Positions 1 to 6,583 of a stretch of DNA of 10,138 nt are shown piece by piece (position 1 is the first letter of the stretch; each line of letters begins with the position of its first letter). The notes under the pieces are model-generated. The model ran no database searches and was not told where the DNA came from. It worked only from the letters and a program-made list of their open reading frames with translations. The translations under genes and the position numbers were made by a program. The DNA comes from JBBPYA01 sp038200385 (GTDB lineage: Bacteria > Actinomycetota > Actinomycetes > Mycobacteriales > Geodermatophilaceae): assembly GCA_038200385.1 (NCBI GenBank), contig JBBPYA010000344.1, forward strand, positions 1-10,138, in the 5' to 3' direction.

Positions 1-116
1 GCGCGGGTCAGCCGCAGTCCCTCGGCCATGGCCGTATTCCGGTTGTTCCTGATGGTCAGGTCCTCCCCGTCGATGTCGTCGTGCACTGCGTCGCGCTTGC
101 TCTTGGGCCCACCCAG
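1..116 (-). CDS. Partial gene, probable PHB depolymerase-family esterase (N-terminus only)
   Basis: The minus-strand frame directly after the RHH gene's stop is open to the window edge and reads like real protein, with residues such as KSKRDAVHDDIDGEDLTIRN followed by MAEGLRLTRA. The last stretch resembles the short helix (xLTRAGRLxEAT) found near the N-terminus of PHB depolymerase-family esterases. I recall the adjacent RHH regulator family sitting next to such esterases in other PHB producers. The enzyme would hydrolyse polyhydroxybutyrate or its oligomers, but no catalytic residue lies inside the window. The start is uncertain. The frame is the same as that of the RHH gene and begins immediately after its TGA. 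In-frame candidates are CTG at 116 (an AGGA lies 8 nt upstream), GTG at 86 and ATG at 29. The coding call is moderately sure and the function is inferred from a short match plus context. Confidence 0.5.
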   Translation of the reverse strand, partial: MGGPKSKRDAVHDDIDGEDLTIRNNRNTAMAEGLRLTR

Positions 117-512
117 TCACACCGTCCTGGGGGCCAACGCCTCCTTGACCGCACGGGGCGCCCGGAAGGCCCCCAGCACCTCGACCGACGCGATGGTCGC
201 CAGGGCGAGCTCAGGGCTCACGTCCTCGGCGAGGGTCGCCAGGCCCAGGACACGAAGGTCCACCATCCGCCCGGCCGAACGAATCTGCTCCAGCTCGCGG
301 CGACCGTAGAACTGCGTACCGAGGGTGAGAGTGCGGCGGGCCACGCTCGTGTCCACCGCCGCGGACCGCGTCTCGAGCTGACGGCGGATCGCCGTCCGGA
401 TGAAGTCGGTGCGGTTGGCGTAGAAGCCCTCGTCCACGAGCAGGTCGATCTGGCCGAGGTCGACCGGTCCAATGTTGATCGTGATTTTCTCGCTGCGGTC
501 GACCTCGGCCAT
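117..512 (-). CDS. Ribbon-helix-helix (CopG/ParD-like) transcriptional regulator of the PHA cluster
   Basis: This 131-residue protein has a ribbon-helix-helix fold in its first 45 residues: a beta strand KITINIG followed by two helices around DLGQIDLLVDEG and NRTDFIRTAIRRQLE. Proteins of this fold bind DNA as dimers through the paired strands. The C-terminal 85 residues (GLATLAEDVSPELALATIAS and onward) match the conserved tail I remember from RHH proteins found beside PHB depolymerase genes, and may bind a ligand or partner. The ATG at 512 is chosen because AGGAG lies 6 nt upstream; a GTG at 530 would add six residues without a ribosome binding site. The gene is divergent from the ketoacyl synthase fusion, and its promoter is covered by three ACCATCC half-sites, so autorepression is likely. 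The target range is inferred. Confidence 0.85.
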   Translation of the reverse strand: MAEVDRSEKITINIGPVDLGQIDLLVDEGFYANRTDFIRTAIRRQLETRSAAVDTSVARRTLTLGTQFYGRRELEQIRSAGRMVDLRVLGLATLAEDVSPELALATIASVEVLGAFRAPRAVKEALAPRTV

Positions 513-529
513 GCTTGCTCCTATCAGCA
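512..529. promoter_or_regulatory. Third, weaker copy of the TGCTTG-N8-AGCA motif
   Basis: TGCTTGCTCCTATCAGCA matches the 18-bp sites upstream of the XRE regulator and phasin genes at all ten fixed positions (TGCTTG, then AGCA). It lies on the ribosome binding site and start codon of the RHH gene, so part of the match may come from the need for AGGAG and ATG. If real, it links the XRE and RHH regulators. Confidence 0.35.
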
Positions 530-547
530 CTGTCCCGCGTCCCGCGC

Positions 548-576
548 ACCATCCTCACACCATCCAGTGGGATGGT
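548..576. promoter_or_regulatory. Three-copy operator array, ACCATCC repeats at 11-bp pitch
   Basis: ACCATCC occurs at 548-554 and 559-565, and its inverted copy GGATGGT at 570-576. Each copy begins exactly 11 bp after the last, about one DNA turn. The second and third copies form a perfect inverted repeat with a 4-bp spacer. Tandem short half-sites at helical spacing are typical of RHH operators, and an RHH gene is transcribed from this region. The array spans the candidate -35 and -10 boxes of that gene, so the RHH protein is the likely ligand. The repeat is seen directly; the binder is inferred. Confidence 0.6.
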
Positions 577-579
577 CAA
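551..579 (-). promoter_or_regulatory. Candidate promoter of the RHH regulator gene
   Basis: On the minus strand TTGACC (574-579) is separated by 17 bp from GAGGAT (551-556), which resembles actinobacterial TAGGAT -10 boxes. It lies about 40 bp upstream of the regulator's start codon. All three ACCATCC operator copies overlap this promoter, as expected for autorepression. No equally clear promoter is visible for the divergent plus-strand gene. Confidence 0.4.
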
Positions 580-636
580 TTCGGTGCTCACGGGTGCCGG
601 CCGGGCGCTGTCCGTCGTCGATGAAGGGGATCTGCC

Positions 637-2595
637 ATGCAGCCGTTCGTGCTCAACGGCAACGACCGGATCGTCCTGCCCTCCAACGTGCTTCCCGAGC
701 TCGACCTCTCGGCCATAGACAGCCTCGACCAGCTCGACAGTGTCATCCGGCGCGACTTCGAGACCAAGAGCCCGACCGGAACCGACATCCTGCGGAAGAT
801 CGAGGCCGGTGGGTACGGCAGCCGGTACGAGCTGATGCGCGATCTCGCCCTCAACTTGTTCTGGACCGGGCGCTTCGCCCTCACGATGTACGAGAAGCGG
901 CCGACCCGCTGGGGCGACGTGCCACGTCGGCGCAATGACGTCTTCCTGCCCGTCCTCACCCCCTGGGAGGACGGCGAGCACAAGATCGCCGCGGTCCACG
1001 ACGCCTACGCCGCCCTGCCCGCCAGCTGGGACGCCGCCGCGGAGGACCGGATCTTCGCGATCCTCTTCGACGTGTTCGGACACCGCCGGCACCACGCCAG
1101 CGAGCTGTCGGCGATCAAGCCCACGGTGGCCGAGATCCTCTCCGATCCCCGTAACCTCACCTTTCGGCTGAACGGGCACGACGCTGACTTCCCGACCTTC
1201 GGTTACGACGACATCATCGACTGCGCCGAGGAGGCTCCCGAGCTCGAGGCGCTGCACCGCTGGGCGATGGTGCTGCACAACCAGTACCCGTGGGACCGGG
1301 CCGCGGCCGAACTGGTGGAGGTCGGCCGGCTGGCCGACGACGACTACGTGGTCGTCCTGCACCCTCGCGACCAGGAGGTGCGGCTGTTCCTGCGCCGGCT
1401 GGCCACCGGCGTCGCCGTACCGCCCCCGGTCGCCCCGGCACTGGAGGCGACCCAGCCGGTGCGGCCCTATCCGGCGGTGAACGTGCGCGCGCACTTTCCG
1501 GTCCTTCCGCGGATCGAAGCGTTGGCCGTGGTGCACGGCGAGCAGGTCTGCACCAACGAGGACCTGATCCGCAACGCCGCCTACAACTGGTCGCCGATGA
1601 CGGCCGCCGACATCCTCGACAAGACCGGTATCGTGCAGCGGCTCTACACCTCGCGCAGCCTCGAGGAGATCGCGCTGTTGGCCGCCCAGCGCGCCATGGC
1701 GCACGCGGGCCGCGGCCCGAAGGACATCGGAGCCGTGCTGGTCTGCACCTGCACGAGTACCCGGATGATCCCGTCGGTGGCCACCTGGATCTCCGGGCAA
1801 TTGGGGATCCAGCAGACCCACGCCTCCTACGACATCGTGGCCGCCTGCGCCGGGATGCCCTACGGCCTGGCCGATGCCACCCGGCTCCTGCAGGAGGTGC
1901 AGCGCCCGGTCCTGGTGGTGTGCGTGGAGAAGTTCTCCGACAAGATCGGCAACGTCCGGCCGTCCCGGATGATCTTCGGTGACGGGGCCGCGGCCATCGT
2001 CGTCGGGGTGGCCCCGGCCGGTGGGCCGCCCGACATCGAGTACCTGCAGACCTACGCCAGCGGCCCGGTCTCGGAGGTCAACTCGATCATCTGGCCCAAC
2101 CCCGACTTCGACAACAACATCACCGTCTACGGCCCCGAGGTGAAGTCGCTGGCCGGGCGTTACCTGACCCAGATGATCGGCGAGCTGACCGCGCTGCCCG
2201 ACCCGGACGGCCGGGCCGGCTCGCTGCTGGACAGCATCGATCTGGTCGTGCCGCACCAGGCGAACAAGACCATGGTGAGTCAGCTGGCCCTCAAGGCCGG
2301 CCTGTCCTTGGACCGCCTCTACTTCAACATCGCCCAGGTGGGGAACGTCTCCTCCGCGAGCATCCCGCTGGCCATCCACGACGCCGTGCGCGACGGCGTC
2401 ATCGCCGCACCCATGCGGATCTTCGCCCCCGGTTTCGGGGCCGGGGCGGTGGCCGGGTACGGCGTGATGCGGATCGACCCGGCCGTGGTGGCCGTGTCCG
2501 GGCCGGCACCCCAGCGGATCCGCAGGGCCGGACCCGCGGCCCCCGCGCCCCGCTCCGCGCGCTCGCCGGACGACGTGCAGCTCGCCTTCGGGTGA
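637..2595 (+). CDS. Ketoacyl synthase III (FabH/NphT7-like) fused to an unassigned N-terminal domain
   Basis: This is a 652-residue protein. Residues from about 277 to 612 form a ketoacyl synthase III fold with the full catalytic triad: Cys404 in AACAGM, His540 in VPHQAN and Asn570 in GNVSSAS. Enzymes of this family condense an acyl-CoA with a malonyl thioester; NphT7 makes acetoacetyl-CoA this way. A single-domain FabH is about 320-340 residues, so about 275 N-terminal residues are extra. They look mostly helical, contain an HRRHH motif, and match no domain I recognise. The last 40 residues are rich in Pro, Ala and Arg and probably disordered. The ATG at 637 follows GAAGGGGA by 6 nt. The gene diverges from the RHH regulator and converges on an SDR gene. 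In a PHA cluster without a visible thiolase it may supply 3-ketoacyl-CoA to PhaB. The KAS III class is firm; the substrate is inferred. Confidence 0.85.
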   Translation: MQPFVLNGNDRIVLPSNVLPELDLSAIDSLDQLDSVIRRDFETKSPTGTDILRKIEAGGYGSRYELMRDLALNLFWTGRFALTMYEKRPTRWGDVPRRRNDVFLPVLTPWEDGEHKIAAVHDAYAALPASWDAAAEDRIFAILFDVFGHRRHHASELSAIKPTVAEILSDPRNLTFRLNGHDADFPTFGYDDIIDCAEEAPELEALHRWAMVLHNQYPWDRAAAELVEVGRLADDDYVVVLHPRDQEVRLFLRRLATGVAVPPPVAPALEATQPVRPYPAVNVRAHFPVLPRIEALAVVHGEQVCTNEDLIRNAAYNWSPMTAADILDKTGIVQRLYTSRSLEEIALLAAQRAMAHAGRGPKDIGAVLVCTCTSTRMIPSVATWISGQLGIQQTHASYDIVAACAGMPYGLADATRLLQEVQRPVLVVCVEKFSDKIGNVRPSRMIFGDGAAAIVVGVAPAGGPPDIEYLQTYASGPVSEVNSIIWPNPDFDNNITVYGPEVKSLAGRYLTQMIGELTALPDPDGRAGSLLDSIDLVVPHQANKTMVSQLALKAGLSLDRLYFNIAQVGNVSSASIPLAIHDAVRDGVIAAPMRIFAPGFGAGAVAGYGVMRIDPAVVAVSGPAPQRIRRAGPAAPAPRSARSPDDVQLAFG

Positions 2596-2616
2596 GCGGA
2601 CCCTCCATTGATCGGG

Positions 2617-2637
2617 AGCCCTCCGGTTCAGGAGGCT
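2617..2637. terminator. Weak hairpin between convergent genes
   Basis: The ketoacyl synthase and SDR genes converge with only 32 bp between their stops. Here CCTCC and GGAGG pair around a six-base loop, and the stem can be extended to seven pairs with one bulged C. The hairpin overlaps the SDR stop codon and has no T-tract. A bidirectional terminator role is possible but poorly supported. Confidence 0.25.
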
Positions 2638-3533
2638 TCGGCCAGCGCCTTCGCGATGAGGGTGGTCTCCTCGTCCAACGACGCCGGGTGGTGGTACCCG
2701 TGCTCGGCGAGCACGTCGATCTCGGTGAGGTGGTCGCGGACGGCCTCGGCGGTGATGTCGGGGAGCACGACCCCCTGCGTCTCGGCCAGGAAGATCCTGG
2801 CCACCCGGCCCCCGGCCACGGAGTAGATGTTGCCGTTGACGGCGCAGTCCTGATGGGCCAGGTAGGCCACCAGCGGGCTCACCGACTCCGGTGAGACGCG
2901 GGCGGACAGCTCGCCGAGCAGGTCCTCGGTCATCCGGGTCGCGGCGATCGGGGCGATCGCGTTGACCTTGATGCCGTGCCCGCCGCCTTCCAGGGCCAGC
3001 ACCCGCGTGAGCCCGGCCAGGCCAGCCTTGGCCGCGCCGTAGTTGGCCTGCCCGAAGTTGCCGAACAGACCCGAGGCCGACGTGGTGCTGATGATCCGGC
3101 CGTAGCCCCTCTCGCGCATCAGGCGGAAGGCCGGCTGGCCGACATACAGGGCGCCCTTGAGGTGCACGTCGAGGACGGCGTCGATCATGGTCGCGTCCAT
3201 CTTGTGGAACGCCTTGTCCCGCAGGATGCCGGCGTTGTTGACCAGGATGTCAACCTGGCCGAAGGCGTCCAGGGCGGCCTGCACGATGGCCGCGCCTCCC
3301 TCCGGGGTGGCCACGCTGTCGTAGTTCGCCACCGCCTCGCCGCCGAGCGCGGTGATCTCCTCTACGACCCGCTGCGCCGCCGACGAGCCACCGTTGCCGT
3401 CGACCGAGCCGCCGAGGTCGTTGACCAGGACGGCCCCGCCGCGGCGGGCCAGCTCCAGGGCATGCGATCGGCCCAGTCCGCCGCCGGCGCCGGTGATGAT
3501 GGCCACCCGTCCGTCAAACCGCATCTCGGGCAT
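2628..3533 (-). CDS. SDR-family 3-hydroxyacyl-CoA dehydrogenase, MFE-2-like
   Basis: This 301-residue protein is a short-chain dehydrogenase. It has the nucleotide-binding motif TGAGGGLG (14-21), NNAG (99-102), and the catalytic Ser152, Tyr165 and Lys169. Asp39 in VNDLGG, and VHLKG where many SDRs have VNLxG, match the dehydrogenase domain of peroxisomal multifunctional enzyme type 2 (HSD17B4-like). That domain oxidises (R)-3-hydroxyacyl-CoA with NAD+. The protein is longer than a simple SDR (about 250 residues); the extra C-terminal 70 residues (from about VAGGRVARIF) are also typical of MFE-2-like proteins. It could link (R)-hydroxyacyl-CoA released from or destined for PHA with beta-oxidation. 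ATG 3533 has AGAGAGG about 10 nt upstream; ATG 3524 is the alternative. It lies 87 bp behind the depolymerase-like gene, after a strong hairpin and a palindrome, so it may be expressed separately. The SDR class is certain; the physiological substrate is inferred. Confidence 0.88.
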   Translation of the reverse strand: MPEMRFDGRVAIITGAGGGLGRSHALELARRGGAVLVNDLGGSVDGNGGSSAAQRVVEEITALGGEAVANYDSVATPEGGAAIVQAALDAFGQVDILVNNAGILRDKAFHKMDATMIDAVLDVHLKGALYVGQPAFRLMRERGYGRIISTTSASGLFGNFGQANYGAAKAGLAGLTRVLALEGGGHGIKVNAIAPIAATRMTEDLLGELSARVSPESVSPLVAYLAHQDCAVNGNIYSVAGGRVARIFLAETQGVVLPDITAEAVRDHLTEIDVLAEHGYHHPASLDEETTLIAKALAEAS

Positions 3534-3561
3534 GTTGGAGAAGCCTCTCTGTCCTGGATGA

Positions 3562-3581
3562 GCCGCGGCGGGTGCCGCGGC
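3562..3581 (-). terminator. Strong GC hairpin behind the phaC-hydrolase operon
   Basis: GCCGCGGC, a GGGT loop and a second GCCGCGGC form a perfect 8-bp stem 40 bp beyond the stop of the depolymerase-like gene. No T-tract follows in either direction, as is common in actinobacterial terminators. It separates the operon from the SDR gene. Confidence 0.45.
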
Positions 3582-3586
3582 CTGAT

Positions 3587-3605
3587 ACCTACGTTCAACG
3601 TCGGT
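3587..3605. promoter_or_regulatory. 19-bp near-perfect palindrome upstream of the SDR gene
   Basis: ACCTACGTTCAACGTCGGT has two 9-bp arms around a central C, with one mismatch. The size and symmetry fit a TetR-family operator. It lies 54-72 bp upstream of the SDR start codon, in a promoter position. No TetR gene is in the window, so the regulator would come from elsewhere. Confidence 0.45.
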
Positions 3606-3620
3606 GGTGCGTGCCGCCGG

Positions 3621-4376
3621 TCAGGCGCTGACGAGCCGCGGCTCCCGCAGGACCCCGCCGGCCAGGAACGGCTCCACGATCTCGACCAGCGACCCGGCCT
3701 GGCCGGCGCGTTGCAGGTCGTGTCCCGCCGGGAGCACGACCAACCGGGCGCCCGGGATGCGCCGGGCCAGCAGCGCGCTGTTCGTCGCCGGGACCATCCG
3801 GTCGCGCGCCCCGCAGACGACGAGGGTGGGCACCCGGATGGCGCCGAGGAACGGGATGCTCGACCAGCAGGAGATGGCCAGGATCCGCCACAGCGTCCCC
3901 ACCGAGTCGGGCCAGGGCCACGGGTGGGCGGCCGGGCGGGGTAGCAGCCCGCGGAGAGCGCCCTGGTCGGCCGGGGTCGCGCCGATGCCGCAGGAGGTGG
4001 ACACCAGGACCAGCCGACGGACCCGCTCCGGGGCGTCGACGGCGAGCTGCTGAGCCACCGCGCCACCGTGGGAGAAGCCCACCACGTCTGCGTCGTCCAG
4101 GCCGACCGCGTCGAGCACCGAGACCGAGAGGCGCGCGAGCGCGGACATCGACAGGGGCAGACGTGGGGTCGGGCTGGACCCGACCCCGGGGGCGTCGAAG
4201 CTGACCACGGTGCGCCCGGTCAACGCCCGGGTGACCGTCTCCCAGCTCTCCAGCGGCCGGGTCAACCCGTTGAGCAGCAGCAGCGGCGGGCCCTCACCCT
4301 CGACCCGGACCCGCATCCGGCGGCCATCGACGTCGACCAGGTCACCCTTGCGCTCCCGCACTCCCGGCAGAGTCAC
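3621..4376 (-). CDS. phaZ: Alpha/beta hydrolase, probable intracellular PHA depolymerase (PhaZ-like)
   Basis: This 251-residue alpha/beta hydrolase has a nucleophile elbow GFSHGG (Ser102), acid Asp192 in GARDRMVP and His219 in PAGHD. The oxyanion region is LNGLTRPLESW. From memory, several stretches align with the Pseudomonas medium-chain-length PHA depolymerase PhaZ: FNG/LNG, DxPGVGxSxTPRxP, the GxSxGGAxAQQ elbow, and LLAxRIPxAxL. That protein is about 280 residues, so this one is a little shorter. It would release hydroxyacid monomers from stored granules in the cytoplasm. The GTG at 4376 overlaps the phaC stop as GTGA, so translation is probably coupled to phaC. An in-frame extension upstream runs antisense-like through phaC and is not used. 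Other alpha/beta hydrolase roles, such as a thioesterase, remain possible. Confidence 0.72.
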   Translation of the reverse strand: MTLPGVRERKGDLVDVDGRRMRVRVEGEGPPLLLLNGLTRPLESWETVTRALTGRTVVSFDAPGVGSSPTPRLPLSMSALARLSVSVLDAVGLDDADVVGFSHGGAVAQQLAVDAPERVRRLVLVSTSCGIGATPADQGALRGLLPRPAAHPWPWPDSVGTLWRILAISCWSSIPFLGAIRVPTLVVCGARDRMVPATNSALLARRIPGARLVVLPAGHDLQRAGQAGSLVEIVEPFLAGGVLREPRLVSA

Positions 4377-6094
4377 GCCCGGGTGCGCACGTAGCTGCCC
4401 GGCGCGGCCTCGATCGGGGGGTGGGCCTTGCTGCCGAGGCGGCGCGGGGCGGGCACCTTCGGGCCGCCCTGCCCGGCGATCCAGGTGGTCCAGTCGTCCC
4501 ACCACGTGCTGTCGTGCAGCGTCGCCCCGTCCTTCCACTCCTGCGGATCGGACGGCAGCGCGTCGTTGGTCCAGTGCTTGGCCTTCGGCCCCGGCGGGTT
4601 GACGATTCCGGCGATGTGCCCGGACGTGCTCAGCACGTACCGGTTGTGGCCACCGAACAGCTGCGTGGTCTTGTAGCCCGCGACCCACGGGACGATGTGG
4701 TCGTCGACCGCGGACAGGACATAGGTTTCGACGTCCACCTTCCGCGGGTCGAGCTTCTGTCCGTCGATCTCGAACTCCCCACCGGAGAATTCGTTGTTGA
4801 GGTAGCACGACCGCAGATACTCGGAATGCATCTTGGCCGGCATCCGGGTGCTGTCCTTGTTCCACACGAGCAGGTCGAAGGCCGGTGGCTTCTTGCCGAG
4901 CAGCCAGTTGTTCACGACGTAGCCGAACACCAGGTCGTTGGCCCGCAACGCGTCGAAGGTGTGGGCCATCTTGTCCGAGTCGAGATAGCCCTTCTTGGCC
5001 ATCTGCTTCTCCAGGCCGGCGATCGTGGCTTCGTCGGTGAAGGTGCCGAGCGCCCCTGGACTGGCGAAGTCGGTGAGGGTGTTGAGGAACGTGGCCGACT
5101 TGATGGAACGGTCGCCGGTCCCGGCGTTGTGGGCCAGCGCGATGGCGGTGAGCGTCCCGCCCAGGCAGACCGACAGGACGTTGACCTCCGGTGCGCCGGT
5201 GATCTCCCGGACGACCCGGACGGCGTCAAGGGGTCCTTGCCGCAGGTAGTCTTCGAAACCGAGGTCGCGCATGGAGGCATCGGGATTGCGGTAGCTGATC
5301 GCGAAACAGGTGTGCCCGTGCTGGACGGCCCACTCGATCAGTGACTTACCGGGGGCCAGATCCATGATGTAGTACTTGTTGATCCACGGCGGGCAAAACA
5401 ACAGCGGAACGGCGTGCACTTTTGCGACCTGCGGCTCGTACTGGATGACCTCGATCAGGTCGCTCCGGTAGACGACCGAACCGGGAGTGGCGGCCATGTT
5501 GAGGCCGACCTCGAATCCGGATGCGTCGACCTGCGAGGGCCAACCCCCGTTGTGCCGGATGTCGCCCAGCATGTTCCGGGCGCCCCGGAGGAAGCTCTTG
5601 CCGCCGGTGTCGAAGGCCGCGCGCATGGCCGCGGGATTGCCCGGCAGCACGTTGGTGGGAGCGAGGGCGTCGACGATGAACTTCGCCGCGAACCGCGCCT
5701 TGACGTCCTGGGCGGCCTCCAGCCCGGCCGCGTCGAGCAGCTCGGTGACGAGCTGGGCGGCCAGCAGGTACTGCTGCTCCAACAGGAAGTACAGGGGGTT
5801 CTCGGCGTAGGCCGGGTCGGCGAACCGTTTGTCCCCTTTGACCGGGGAGGCCGGCCCCTCGCTCGGACGTCCGATCGCTCGCCCGGCCGTCGCGCGCACG
5901 GCCGCGGCCATGCCGACCACCAGCCGGGCGTGGGCCGCGGCGGTGCCCATCGGGTTCTTGACCATCCCGGCGCCGGCCGCGGCGAGCGAGCGCAGGAACG
6001 CCACCGGATCCGCTCCGACCAGGGGGTCCTCGGCAATGCCGAGCCGATCCAGGACCGAACGGCCCGCGGTCTCGGGACCTTGGGTGGGTGTCAC
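4373..6094 (-). CDS. phaC: Class I poly(3-hydroxyalkanoate) synthase
   Basis: This 573-residue protein polymerises (R)-3-hydroxyacyl-CoA into PHA at the granule surface. The catalytic triad is visible: Cys310 in the lipase-like box SVCLGG, Asp465 in VDDHIVPW and His493 in SGHIAG. The Asp-His spacing of 28 equals that in the Cupriavidus necator enzyme (Asp480, His508). Length and the single-subunit layout fit class I, which favours short-chain monomers. PPWINKYYIMDL and the C-terminal GPKAKHW are typical PhaC stretches. The GTG at 6094 is chosen because GGAGAG lies 7 nt upstream; a GTG at 6136 would add 14 residues but has only a crowded GGGGA beside it. The gene follows the XRE regulator by 52 bp, a gap that contains a strong hairpin, and overlaps the depolymerase-like gene by 4 bp. 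Confidence 0.95.
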   Translation of the reverse strand: MTPTQGPETAGRSVLDRLGIAEDPLVGADPVAFLRSLAAAGAGMVKNPMGTAAAHARLVVGMAAAVRATAGRAIGRPSEGPASPVKGDKRFADPAYAENPLYFLLEQQYLLAAQLVTELLDAAGLEAAQDVKARFAAKFIVDALAPTNVLPGNPAAMRAAFDTGGKSFLRGARNMLGDIRHNGGWPSQVDASGFEVGLNMAATPGSVVYRSDLIEVIQYEPQVAKVHAVPLLFCPPWINKYYIMDLAPGKSLIEWAVQHGHTCFAISYRNPDASMRDLGFEDYLRQGPLDAVRVVREITGAPEVNVLSVCLGGTLTAIALAHNAGTGDRSIKSATFLNTLTDFASPGALGTFTDEATIAGLEKQMAKKGYLDSDKMAHTFDALRANDLVFGYVVNNWLLGKKPPAFDLLVWNKDSTRMPAKMHSEYLRSCYLNNEFSGGEFEIDGQKLDPRKVDVETYVLSAVDDHIVPWVAGYKTTQLFGGHNRYVLSTSGHIAGIVNPPGPKAKHWTNDALPSDPQEWKDGATLHDSTWWDDWTTWIAGQGGPKVPAPRRLGSKAHPPIEAAPGSYVRTRA

Positions 6095-6120
6095 GGCGTC
6101 GCTCTCCTCTGCGGTCGGGG

Positions 6121-6148
6121 AGCCCCCGGGGTGCACTCCCCAGGGGCT
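6121..6148. promoter_or_regulatory. Long hairpin between the XRE gene and phaC
   Basis: AGCCCC (6121-6126) pairs with GGGGCT (6143-6148), and after one C/A mismatch GGGG (6128-6131) pairs with CCCC (6138-6141) around a TGCACT loop. It covers the stop codon of the XRE gene and ends 26 nt before the phaC start, leaving the phaC ribosome binding site free. It could be a partial terminator, an attenuator or an mRNA-processing site that sets the ratio of regulator to synthase. Confidence 0.4.
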
Positions 6149-6515
6149 ATGACTCTGCCTCGGTTTCCTCCACGTAGCTGCGGTACACGCTCAGCAGTGC
6201 CCGGCGCTGCGCTTCGGTGAGCCGCCGGTCGTGCCGGATCGCGGACTCGGTGGCCACGTCGTCGGGCCTGCCGGTGGCGTTGACCAGCCCGGCCTGCTCG
6301 AAGAGCGTCTCCGCCGACATGTTCAGCGCGTCCGCGATCGACTTGAGGACGCGCACCGACGGCTCGTGCAGACCGCGCTCGACCTGGCTCAGGTAGGGGT
6401 TGGACACCTGGGTCAGGACCGACAACTGCCGCAGCGACAGATTGGCCAACTGCCGCTGCCCGCGGATGAAGGCACCCAGCATGCGCCGGGGTTCGTCCTC
6501 ACCTGCGGTCGTCAA
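6147..6515 (-). CDS. XRE-family transcriptional regulator of the PHA operon
   Basis: This 122-residue protein has an N-terminal Cro/C1-type helix-turn-helix (about residues 12-70), with the typical pattern SLRQLSVLTQVSNPYLSQVE then EPSVRVLKSIADALN. The short C-terminal tail (from about residue 75) is charged and has no cupin or zinc domain, so any ligand-binding site is not obvious. It sits between phaB and phaC in the same direction, so it probably senses or tunes PHA metabolism, as the unrelated PhaR does in proteobacteria. The site 6569-6586 upstream of it and the similar site upstream of the phasin gene are likely binding targets. The start is uncertain: TTG at 6515 gives the full protein with a weak GGGACG upstream, while ATG at 6482 would remove 11 residues just before the DNA-binding domain. 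Confidence 0.85.
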   Translation of the reverse strand: MTTAGEDEPRRMLGAFIRGQRQLANLSLRQLSVLTQVSNPYLSQVERGLHEPSVRVLKSIADALNMSAETLFEQAGLVNATGRPDDVATESAIRHDRRLTEAQRRALLSVYRSYVEETEAES

Positions 6516-6553
6516 CGCGTCGTCCCGTCGGTCGTGGCTGGAACTGGACGCTC

Positions 6554-6583
6554 ACCATACGTACCAGGTGCTTGGCATTGCAA
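6554..6583 (-). promoter_or_regulatory. Candidate promoter for XRE regulator-phaC-hydrolase transcription
   Basis: On the minus strand TTGCAA (6578-6583) is followed after 18 bp by TATGGT (6554-6559), about 40 bp upstream of the XRE start. The -35 box lies inside the 18-bp inverted repeat at 6569-6586. This 83-bp gap is locally AT-richer than the genes on either side. Confidence 0.35.

Noticed and set aside
81..938. A plus-strand frame of 285 codons crossing the RHH gene and the start of the ketoacyl synthase
   Set aside because: It spans the divergent promoter region and overlaps two well-supported genes; the translated residues are low-complexity and Arg-rich.
211..2379. A 722-codon open frame on the minus strand opposite the ketoacyl synthase gene
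   Set aside because: Its composition (rich in Gly, His, Arg, Val and Asp with no domain) is typical of the antisense of a high-GC gene. The plus strand holds a clear KAS III, and the 5' part of the RHH gene lies in a different minus frame.
2976..3944. A plus-strand frame of 322 codons opposite the SDR and the hydrolase
   Set aside because: It covers two real minus-strand genes and the hairpin between them and shows no domain.
4377..4865. An upstream extension of the depolymerase-like gene through phaC
   Set aside because: It would overlap phaC by almost 500 bp. The GTGA overlap start gives a complete alpha/beta hydrolase.
4421..6220. Long plus-strand frames opposite phaC (4421-5344 and 5414-6220)
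   Set aside because: They are antisense shadows of phaC without recognisable domains or convincing ribosome binding sites.
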